Assembly (NCBI GenBank): GCA_018466975.1
Contig: JAENRS010000022.1
Coordinates: 124,001 to 188,000, forward strand
Source: Sparassis latifolia
Lineage: Eukaryota > Basidiomycota > Agaricomycetes > Polyporales > Sparassidaceae
Direction of reading: 5' to 3'
Length of the DNA stretch: 64,000 bases
The notes beneath the pieces are model-generated. The model saw only the letters and a program-made list of their open reading frames with translations. It had not been told where the DNA came from and searched no databases. A program made the position numbers and the translations under genes. Shown piece after piece: positions 11,578-20,702 of the stretch; position 1 is the first letter of the stretch; each line of letters starts with the position of its first letter.

Positions 11578-13133
11578 ATGTCGGCATTGTGGGGCCCTCC
11601 TCCCGAGCCTAAGACCAAGCTCGGACGCCATCGCCAGCTTTCTCCCTTGGCAGGTGTGCATGTCTCCCCCATCTGCCTCGGTGCCATGAGCATTGGCGAC
11701 AAGTGGAACGCCTTTGGCATGGGCGAAATGAATAAGGAGCAGAGCTTCAAACTCCTGGACGCGTTCTATGAGGCAGGCGGGAACTTCATCGACACGTCGA
11801 ACAACTACCAGGACGAGACGTCCGAGCAGTTCATCGGCGAGTGGATGGAAAAGCGCGGGAACCGCGACCAGATGGTCATTGCAACGAAGGTGGGTGTGCT
11901 TTTAGCTCTTTGCTTTTGGAGCGCTGTCTCAGCGTCGTGTGGCGGATGCAGTATACCACCAATTACAAACGTGGAGCTACCGACATTCCGCTGAAGTCGA
12001 CCTATGTTGGCAACAACATGAAGTCGTTGCATCTATCTGTAGAAGCGTCGCTGAAAAAATTGCGCACGTCGTACATTGATGTTCTCTACGTGCACTGGGT
12101 GCGTCTTCTCTTTACTTATTCGTAGCGTTGTGCTGATCTGTCCTCCCTTCCAGTGGGACTTCAACACAAGCGTAGAAGAGGTGATGAACGGCTTGCATTC
12201 CCTTGTCCAACGCGGGCTGGTTCTGTACCTTGTAAATTGCCTCTTCTGCCTTACAATAATGCATGACCTACGTTGTTCGTTATAGGGCGTCTCGGACACT
12301 CCAGCTTGGGTCGTCACGAAGGCGAACACGTACGCACGACTCACGGGGAAGACCCCTTTCGTAGTCTACCAAGGCGCATGGAGCGTCCTTCAGCGCGATT
12401 TCGAGCGCGAAATCATACCTATGGCGCGTTCTGAGGGTATACGGTATTTTATCGTCGGAATCGTGTTATCACTTACCCGCGCTTGATAATGTAGGACTCG
12501 CGCTGGCCCCGTGGAATGTGCTTGCTTCCGGCAAAATTCGTACCGATGCTGAGGAGCAGAAAAGGCGCGAGACGGGCGAGAAAGGTGCACACATTTTGTT
12601 TATTCATTATCGCAAACGACTGAGCGAAGTTTGTGTGTTCAGGACGGCAAATAATGAATCGGGCCTGGGAACGTACGCCTGAAGAGCGGAAGATGTGCCT
12701 CGCCCTGGAAGAGGTCGCTGCTGAAGTGGGAACGAAGAGCATCACCGCAGGTTAGTCACTTACTGGCTCTTAAAGAGACCAAGCGCGCTGATAGGGAGGA
12801 ACAGTGGCCATCGCGTACGTGCTGCAGAAGACGCCGTATGTCTTCCCCATCATTGGTGGGCGTAAAGTCGAACACCTCATGGCGAACATCGAGGCGCTGA
12901 GCATCTCGCTCACGCCCGAGCAGATCACTCGTCTGGAGAACGTCCTTCCGTTTGACCAGGGCTTCCCGTCGAACTTCATCGTGCGTCTTCGATGCGTACA
13001 TGTGCAATGTTTTGATTGACTCGCCGTTTACTTTCCGCAGGGCAACGGAGAACAAAACAACATGATTTTCGGGTCTGCTGGGCACTTTGACAAGTGGCCT
13101 GTCCAGCAGGCAATCCGTCCGGGGGGGAACTAG
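11578..13133 (+). CDS. Aldo-keto reductase, aryl-alcohol dehydrogenase (AAD) type, copy 1
   Basis: NADPH-dependent reductase expected to interconvert aryl aldehydes and aryl alcohols (veratraldehyde-type substrates) in the cytosol. Eight exons join to about 384 residues, the usual AAD length. The AKR catalytic tetrad is complete: Asp72 and Tyr77 in FIDTSNNY, Lys104 in VIATK, His152 in YVHW. Later exons give the barrel strand [39 protein letters not shown] and the cofactor-binding [13 protein letters not shown]. The protein ends [16 protein letters not shown]. Every inferred junction keeps frame. The exon starting at about 12644 ([15 protein letters not shown]) differs from the TFAS/MLAS type of the other copies but has no stop. 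Introns occupy the same positions as in copies 2 and 4. The start is the first ATG downstream of the TATA box. Confidence 0.92.
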
Positions 13134-13631
13134 GAATGCGACGAAGGAATGCATATGTACTAGAGAAGTATCGAGATGGCAGGGCATTGTAATTGTAACT
13201 GTTAAGTCATCCAACAGTTGTTCGACAGTATTTGGAGGCGCCCTCCATCCGAAACGCATCTAGAAAGATGTAGGGATCTATGGAATTTAAGCCTCAGGCG
13301 TGCCTCAGTCCTCAGCACTCAGCTTCAGTTCAAACATCCTGCTTTGAAGTCTCGGCCGGTAATATTCGCGAGGTATATCCTTTCTGCTGGATGGTCCGCC
13401 CCTCGTGCTTTCTCATCGTCATCATTGTTTGGCCACAACACCCTCTACAACGCGCTGCGCTGTAGCCGCGGCGCGCAAGAGCGGGTCTGTCCTCAGTAGG
13501 GAGTATTCACGTCGCTTTGGTGCTGAGTGGTGTACCGCCTCAACGTCAGGAGACGATGCCCCACTCAGCACTGAAGTGACTCAACTACTGCGCTATCGGA
13601 GGATGGACCAACCCACTGTGCAGGTCACATA
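13134..13631. other. Spacer; no gene seen
   Basis: Short unlinked open frames only. It ends at the TA target of the inverted-repeat element beginning at 13632. Confidence 0.4.
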
Positions 13632-14117
13632 CTATGCCCTACCGTCCCATCGGCACCCCCCTACAAGTCGGCACCCCAGCATACCTCCCCCATTTCCGGT
13701 CCCCTTGCTTACCTTCTACATCTATGTTTATACTGGTATGTCTCAAACAATTGCGAACTTGAACGACGGCGGACGGTCTAGTATTGACCGAGTTCTGTTT
13801 TCGGCGAAAAATCATGTTTTATCACGCCGTGTCACGATGTTGTCACGCTGACGTGCGAAATCGGTGACTGATGGGTGACATAACGCGTTCATCAGCATTT
13901 GTCACCATTTTCTTACCTTACTTTCATGTCTTGATCACCCTTCATCAAGGGAATTTAAGGCAATCATGCCTCTTATTTCTCCTTGGCAACCTTGATCAAG
14001 GAAAAAAGGTAAATTAAGAGTAGAGATTGTCTTAATCAAGACACTAAGTAAAAGGTGACAAATGCTGATGTTACTGCCGACTTGAGGGGGGGTTGCCGAT
14101 GGGACGGTAGGGCATAG
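13632..14117. mobile_element. Tc1/mariner-type MITE (486 bp) with long terminal inverted repeats and TA target duplication
   Basis: The left end reads CTATGCCCTACCGTCCCATC and the right end is its reverse complement. The inverted match continues for about 45 bases with few mismatches (both arms go on through a C-rich tract into CAAGTCGGCA). Each end is flanked by the dinucleotide TA (13630-13631 and 14118-14119), as expected for Tc1/mariner insertion. The interior is AT-rich, has its own internal palindromic stretches (CTTGATCA...), and no transposase frame. It is therefore a non-autonomous element. Confidence 0.8.
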
Positions 14118-14194
14118 TAGTCGTCGGTGCATAAATGAAAGTGAGGTCTGACACTAACCATACGGGGCCAGTATCACGATCACGTGATTGTTGT

Positions 14195-14310
14195 TTTAAA
14201 GCCCGACGGACGAAGTCGTTGCCAGTTTTGATGACCTGGCTATGTAACTGAGCTGATTCGTTCATAGGGCTTTCGACGATGTTGAACAATTACATGTCAA
14301 GTGAATAGCT
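14195..14310 (+). pseudogene. Duplicated tail of the Crinkler-like gene (last codons and 3' flank)
   Basis: Matches about 20050-20190 (shared 'gttgccagttttgatgacct' and 'agcttgcgtcactttcctcc'), that is, the last 30 codons and 3' flank of the gene at 17699-20150. Small insertions and deletions break the frame. It is the left edge of the composite duplication that continues into the LDB17 fragment. Confidence 0.75.
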
Positions 14311-14949
14311 TGCGTCACTTTCCTCCAGATCGTGCCGTTCGAATACGACCTATGTAGGACACGTCGATGTCTGAGACCTGAACTTGTTTCGGTTTCCTGG
14401 AATTCTCTGCAGACTGTATAAGTAAAATCGTATGATACTTAAGTAGTACAAGTACAGACATAACCCAGGGCGACCTGGTCTCGGTAGTTAGCTATCTACT
14501 ACAATCATCAGGTTACTACACTCGAAGGGGACTTTGTTATCTCATAACGCTACTCATGATCACTGACAGCTGGCTCGCAGAGAACTTCGCCTCTCCCAGA
14601 TTATCATCAGCAACTCCCTGTCATGATCATATGCATCTGTTCCCACTCCTTCACCTGTAACGCAGTTCAAAATGCGAGGCTCCGATCCATGCCTGAATGT
14701 ATGTTACTCCGACCCAGTCTGGCACAGAAGCCTGACAACCAAAGAGAACCAAGAATATGTACCTATTGCGGAAGTCTGGGTGCGAGTGCGTATGATGCAG
14801 GGTGTCCACCAGTGCATATACAGAGAGGTTGAGAGAGATAGAATATCGAACACTACACCATCTTCGGTGCAGAAACAATACCGAAACGCGAAGACGAAAG
14901 GATCAAAAAGAATCAAGACAGTAAAGACGAGAACGCTACCAGCCCTGCT

Positions 14950-16262
14950 CTACCGACGAGTCAACAACGACGGCTGCGACGTCGACGCAGCGATCGTTGT
15001 GAACAGCGTACCGCCATTCGTCCGCGCGGGCACCGCAGGCGGTTTTCGCCGCTTCGGCGGTACTGGCGCGAGCCTGCGCGGCTGCGCGGTTCCCACCGGC
15101 TTATTGTGCGGAATTGGATGTACATGCCCGTGCGAATGCGCGAGAGAGTGTACCGCGGTCGATGACGAGTACGACAGCGTCGACATCGGTGAATCCGGCT
15201 CGGGAGGACTGGCGGGAGATATAATCTGGATCGCAGGATAGCCTTCCTCGTTCGGCTCCTGGGTTAGCATGGTGGCGTCCGTCATGATGTACGGCCGTCG
15301 GTCGTGCACAGGGTCCACCTCGACAGAGCCCGCACGGTCTCGTCGTCGCGTGGAGTTCGGTGGACTTGCAGTTGCCACCCGGGGGTAGCTCATCGAGCTG
15401 TCGTTGCTCGTATGTCGCACAGCCTCCAAGTGCAAACCGCGCGCGGGCGGTTTCGCCGGCGCCGGCGCCCTCGCCTGAGCATTCCCTGATTGTTCAGGTG
15501 CTCCGCACTGCGGCTCGCCTTCAGGTTGCGCCCTCTAATCGATCCCGTCCGCTCTCTCGACAACGCCGGCGGATCCGTGAACGCGCTGCTGCTATGCGGA
15601 GCAGAGAGCGTGGTATAGGTCGGGCTGGCGGCGGGCCGGTGTAGGCCCTCCTCGGACGTGCTGTCCCGGCGCGCCTCCGCGCACGCCTTGCGGAACTGGA
15701 CGCACCACTCGCCCGAGAGGCAGCGCGCGACGAGGCGCTTCGTCGTGGGATCGACGTCGCGGATGGACTCGTGCGCGGTGAGCGACTCGAGCGTGCGCAC
15801 GATCTGTGCGCGCTTGTACGGCATCGTGCGCAGCTGCGTCTTCGTGAGCAGCGGGTGCAGCACGCGGAGGTACGTGTGCCGCAGCTGCCCGGGGATCGCG
15901 AGCGTCAGCGAACAGAGGCTGCACCGCCGGGACGCGAGGAGACGCACCGACTCGTTGTCCTCGTCGATGTTGCCGATCTCGCGGAGGAAGACGTCCACGA
16001 GCACGCACAGGTCGTTCGTGTAAAAATACTCCGCCATGCCCTTCGTCGTGAACAGGAGGTACAGGATCTTGAGCACTAGCAGCTGCATGCACAAGTCCTC
16101 TGGCGTCCTATCTGCGAAAAGGCTAAGCATGAGGGACGACCGATGACAAGGGCGGCTGCTTACCTGCGCGATTTAGCATGAAGATCATGTTTTCACCGAA
16201 CGTCATGCTCGAGCCCTGCCGCGACATCAGCGTCCGCAGCACGCAATTTCTCGCCCTCGAGC
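14950..16262 (-). pseudogene. Truncated, frameshifted duplicate of LDB17 (C-terminal half)
   Basis: Nearly identical to 20703-22012. It covers the end of the leucine-rich SPIN90/Ldb17 domain (LYLLFTTKGMAEYFYTNDLC, YLRVLHPLLTKTQLR) and the low-complexity tail with PPKRRKPPAVP. The N-terminal exons are missing: homology stops abruptly at 'cgccctcgagct' (16262), where phosphorylase-derived sequence starts. Relative to the intact copy one C is missing near 15484 (ATTCCCTG against ATTCCCCTG), which shifts the frame after NNQG. With neither a start nor a continuous frame it is a pseudogene. The high identity implies a recent duplication. Confidence 0.88.
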
Positions 16263-16640
16263 TGTGCTAATTACTGCAGATACCAGATCAATGCACGAAT
16301 GGTTCTCGGTGAATTAAAAAAGCTCACTGATCAAATTCACACCAAGTCTGGCCATGATCACTGGCACTGGATATACAATGGGCGACATATAATGGCCTTC
16401 GTATGTATGGAACTAACTGATCGCTTGCGAAGCACATAAATGGAATTCTGGTAGGGAGAAAACACACCCGTCCTCGCATTGCCACGACTGGAACCTCGTT
16501 TCCAGGACCGAGTAGACTAAATGCGAGGGCGCACTTGTGTCCCGCAGCTACATAGAAATTGATCAGCCATGGTGCATGTCTCCATCGAAGGAGTCAATAG
16601 TATACCAGTGCTCTCCCCAAAACCCTCTAACGAGTTACAG
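16263..16640 (-). pseudogene. Broken duplicate of the 5' part of the phosphorylase gene (copy B)
   Basis: Matches the early exons and introns of the intact gene around 10247-10620 on the same strand (shared 'ggttctcggtgaatt', 'ccaagtctggccatgat', 'aaccctcta'). It joins directly to the LDB17 fragment at 16262 and lacks the start exon and all C-terminal exons. It shares derived substitutions with copy A at 4.6-5.2 kb, such as 'catcgaaggagtcaatagta'. Confidence 0.8.
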
Positions 16641-17222
16641 TACTGCCAGGAAATGTTAATGAATTATAAGCGGCGTGCAAGATGGGGAAATCCTTGTTTG
16701 CGTGTTCGGATTACGCGTCGTTGTACTTTTAGCCGCGAAATTGATGTATACGATTGTTTCACGCTGACGCCTTGCTTTTGCGTCAGTTGCGGGGTGAAAA
16801 TGCAGAGTAAGCCAGTGAGGGAGACGCACCTCCCTTCTGTATCGTCACAAGATTTCCCACGAGTCATGACTCGGTTAGTCCCGAAAGGCGCATGGCCGCC
16901 TCGTAAGGATGAGGTCTCTATATCCCCTACTACATCATGTCATGGATGAGAGCCAAGCACTTTGCATTAGCGTGGCTGCCTGTGTTAGCACGCAGAAGGC
17001 TCCCAGTGGTAGGGGTGCTCCCCGGACAATGCCACGGGATCAAACTCGGCAGTTTGTGGATATCTCCTAGAGAAGAAGTGGCTCCACGCGGACTTCCTGT
17101 AGTGCATTTCTCTACGGTTGGTCCTTACGAAGCCGAGGAGAAGGCATTAGGTGGTAAGGGACATGCTCTGGTCTAGAGAAGGCATTTTCTGATCCTAATC
17201 AGCAGGAAGACCTGCTCCAGGT
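16641..17222. other. Duplicated spacer piece (16710-16890), then sequence without a clear gene
   Basis: 16710-16890 is related to 9165-9345 in the same orientation and forms the right end of the mosaic block. From about 16940 to 17222 there is an open frame without recognisable content. Confidence 0.55.
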
Positions 17223-17681
17223 AGTCAGGCCCACATTAAGGCATTACTTGCAGAGCTGGAGATTGTTGATGATCCTTTCACAACGGAACAGCATGCATTG
17301 TGGAATGCTGACATTATGACACTTATCAGATTGGAGAATATGGACCTATCTGGATCGAAATTTGATGTCTTGAATGCATTTTTCATACTGTGTGGCATCA
17401 TCAAACCCATTGTAGAATATGTCAAAGCCCCTCTTCAACAGATGGGACCCAAACTCCGCTTGGTAATTATCGAACATGAAAGGTTACTGCTGCCTGCTTT
17501 GAAAGAAGCCATCATGGCAGAAGATTTCACTGATTTTCGATCCTTAGGTGAGCCTCCTGTTGGCACAGTCTGTTATGAGGATTCAAAAAGTCTTCCAGCT
17601 ATATTTCGTCAGCAGCCAACCCCAGTATTCTCCAGCACTAGTGTGGTTCAGGGATTACACAGTCAGTGCATGCTTCAATGA
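17223..17681 (+). CDS. Possible hypothetical coding segment upstream of the Crinkler-like gene
   Basis: An open frame without a convincing ATG start reads like coding sequence (VLNAFFILCGIIKPIVEYV, RLVIIEHERLLLPALKEAI) and has the same moderate base composition as the gene 18 bases downstream. I do not recognise a domain. It could be the end of a separate decayed gene, or a 5' exon of the Crinkler-like gene joined by an intron I cannot place. It ends at a stop at 17679-17681. Confidence is low because no homologous copy exists in the window to compare. Confidence 0.3.
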   Translation, partial: SQAHIKALLAELEIVDDPFTTEQHALWNADIMTLIRLENMDLSGSKFDVLNAFFILCGIIKPIVEYVKAPLQQMGPKLRLVIIEHERLLLPALKEAIMAEDFTDFRSLGEPPVGTVCYEDSKSLPAIFRQQPTPVFSSTSVVQGLHSQCMLQ

Positions 17682-17698
17682 TCTCTTGCTAATCAATA

Positions 17699-20150
17699 AT
17701 GGCAGCTTCTGTGACTTCAGCAGCACCTTCTTCGTGGGCACCCCCAATGTCTTCTGCAGAACTGGATAATGCCATCAGCACATTCTCACAGGAGATTGAA
17801 CCTGACCTGCGACAATACATTGCAAGCAATTGCCAGGATTTCTCATTTCCATCTTTACCGGCGAGTACGCTGTTTATCGACGGCATGGGAGGGATGTATG
17901 CGAAGGATGCAGCACTTCGGAAGAGAGTTGATGCCCTCTTTGCTCCCAGAAATCTCAAGTGTGTAGGCATTCTACCATCTCTCTGATCTTTTGCTGATTC
18001 TTTCCAGGCTCTTGTTCAACACGTCGGGTTCTGGCAAAACTGCCTTGCTTATTGAGGGCTTGTGTCACCACTGGGGCCTGTACATCACGTCATTTGTTGA
18101 TGAAAGAACTCCTCTTGGATCTGTTGATGCTGAGGCAGCATGGTTACATATCTTGGGCAATGCTGCTTTTGACAAAAGCGTAAACCTCACTGCAAGGAAT
18201 AACAAGCTGAAAACCAATATCGAGATCATACAAGGAGAATATTCCCTGATGTTATTGGCTCGTCTATCCATTTTCCAGCTCTTCCTCCATTGCACTCCAG
18301 CTGACCATGATGAGGGAGACTTGCGGCATCTGTGGCTTTACCTTCAACTTTGCCCCTCTGCCCTGCGTACCGATGCACCAGATGATGACATATTTTACAG
18401 GCTGTATGAGAGAATACGGCCTGCAGAAAACTATGAACCTCTAGGCGGCAGAATCATTCGTCTACTGATGAAGATTCGCGAAGACACTCATATTCGACTC
18501 AAACCCATTTTTCTCACTCTGGATGAGGCTCAGCTTGTATCTCAGAGAGTGAAACAGGCCTTCTATTCATCTCGACCAGGTGCTAACCAACAAAGTGTCT
18601 TGCGTGAGATACACGATACTTGGGCTAACCTCAGGATCAACATGATCTTTGCTGGAACAGGCCTTCCATTGGATCCCATCCTCCTATCTAGTGTGACGAA
18701 GGACTCGTTAGGACTGGCGCTTTTTTCAGACACTGGATCATTCGATGATAAGGAATCGCAGCGAAGTTATATCATGGAGAGGGTTCAACCAAATCACATT
18801 GATGAGCGAACTCTGGAGCGTGCTTGGCACTGGCTTCGTGGGAGGTGCGTGTATGTTTGTGTGTAATTGACACTATGTTCATTCACAAGTGTACTGTGCA
18901 GACACCGATTCACCGCGACATACACATTGCTCCTGCAGAAGATGGGTGTTGCTTCTGCGAACAAAATATTGAATGCTTTTATCGAACATATTACGGGAGG
19001 TTTTGAACCAACAGACGGAAGAGACATCGTGAAAAACGAGCCCGACATTGATACAGGTCCGGTTTACAATTATACGCCTGTCGATTTCTCCAAATTGGGT
19101 GAAAAGAGGCATCGCAGGATGGTGCAAACCATCTTTCAAGCTACTGTTGGTATGATCCTACGAAATCGACCGTACGTGTTCTTCGAGACGGATTTTGAAG
19201 CCATAACACTTGGTTTTGCCCGTGTTATGCCAGAGACGAAGAGCCTGGATCTTCTTGGTATCCGTGGGCAACTCGAGATGCTACCTCAAGTCATAGATGA
19301 ACCACTAATGGTGGCCGCTGCACTCCATTATTTCGAAACCCTTTCCGTAGTGTCGATCAGAACCTATGCCACGGAATCGTTACGTCGTCTTGAACCACCC
19401 TCCACCCGCGGCTTCGCTATGGAGAACGTCACAATGGTCGCTTTCTTGAACATCTTTGATGATATCAAGTCGCTGGCCGACGTCTTCACTGTGCATAATG
19501 ACGAAGGGCAGTCCTGGCTGAAAAAGCCTGCGCGTTTGGTTTCAATCACAAGACGGAAGAGGAATGGTGATTTTCAGGTTGCAGCTACTAGGATTCGCCA
19601 GGGAGCGACGCCGTTGCTCAGTTGCGAGGCATCCAAGCTGGAGGACTTCGAACTGTGGCTCGAGGGTATGAAGGGTGTCTTCTGCTTCCTCGACAACAAC
19701 ATGGGACCCGATATCATATTCCTCGTCCAATGCGGTACTCGACTTGTTTGGGTGATGGTTCAAGTGAAGTGTCTTTCATCTCAAGGGCCCACTCCTAGGA
19801 AGACCATGGGTGCGCAGCACACTCTTGAACCTACTGCTTTATATCTTGGAAAAGTGAGACTTAATCCAACGTGAGTTATAAGACTGCTAACATGCATATA
19901 TTCTCAGGACGGCCAGAAATACTCTGCAAAGTGTCGCCCAAACTTTCCTGAGGAGACTCTACGGCGCATGAACATCCCCAATATTCCGGTGGTGCGTTTA
20001 ATCGTGTCGTTTCCCGCCCAGTCGAAAGAGGAGATTCTGGAGGAGGAAGGCTCGACGAACGAAGTTGTTGCCAGTTTTGATGACCTGGCTCAGGCTGAGT
20101 CGTTCGAAGGGCTTTCAGCAATGTTGAGCAACTACCTGTCAAGTGCATAG
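17699..20150 (+). CDS. Crinkler/RHS-type protein: P-loop NTPase fused to a restriction-endonuclease-fold nuclease
   Basis: Four exons (about 17699-17958, 18008-18844, 18903-19854, 19910-20150) give about 760 residues. Exon 2 opens with a Walker A motif, NTSGSGKTALLIEGL, and carries a Walker B motif, FLTLDEAQ, about 160 residues later, followed by NMIFAGTGLP. The C-terminal part has GPDII...VMVQVKC, which fits the PD-(D/E)xK core of restriction-endonuclease-fold nucleases. NTPase plus nuclease is the architecture of the Crinkler-RHS family, which is common in agaricomycetes and proposed to act in conflict or genome targeting. No signal peptide and no membrane segment are visible, so the site of action is probably nuclear or cytosolic. 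No ubiquitin-like Crinkler header was recognised; the N-terminal 86 residues are unassigned. The frame is intact across junctions. Its last codons are duplicated near 14.2 kb. Confidence 0.8.
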
Positions 20151-20702
20151 CTTGCGTCACTTTCCTCCAGACCGCGCCGTTCGAATATGGCCTGTGCAGG
20201 ACATGCCGTTTCCAGGTAGCTAGCTACATGTATGCGCATCAGATTAGGGCGATCCGAACAGGACTTTGTATCTCATAACGCCACTTGATGAGACTGATGA
20301 TCACTGCAGCCAACTCACGCAGAACTTTAGCCACTGGTCGTCTTCACTTCAGCTTTCCCAGATTGTTGACAGCGACTTCCTGTCATGCATCTGTTCCCGC
20401 TCCTTCACCTGTATAATGCAGTTCATAATGCGAGGCTCCGATCCATGCCTGAATGTATATTACTCCGACCCAGTCTGGCACAGAAGCCTGACAGCCAAGA
20501 GAGAACCAAGAATATGTACCTATTGCCGAAGTCTGGGTGCGAGTGCGTATGATGCAAGCTGTCCACCAGTGCGTATACAGAGAGAGGTAGGGAGAATATC
20601 GAACACTACACCATCTTCGGTGTAGAAACAATACCGAAACGCGAAGACCAAAGGATCGAAAAGAACCAAGATAGCAAAGGCGAGAACGCTACCAGCCCTG
20701 CT
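20151..20702. other. Convergent 3' spacer between the Crinkler-like gene and LDB17; duplicated at about 14.3-14.95 kb
   Basis: Contains the two 3' flanks. Most of it is present, slightly diverged, in the duplicated block ('gcgaggctccgatccatgcc' in both). No separate gene is seen. Confidence 0.6.

Noticed and set aside
14330..14350. Possible tRNA T-arm (GTTCGAATAC)
   Set aside because: It lies in the duplicated spacer, is present in altered form at about 20174, and has no cloverleaf.
15592..16092. Long Arg/Ala-rich open frame on the minus strand (166 codons), with matching long frames on the plus strand at 15658-16079 and at 21442-21935
   Set aside because: These are shadow frames of the GC-rich LDB17 coding sequence; only the frame with LYLLFTTKGMAEYFYTNDLC fits a family.
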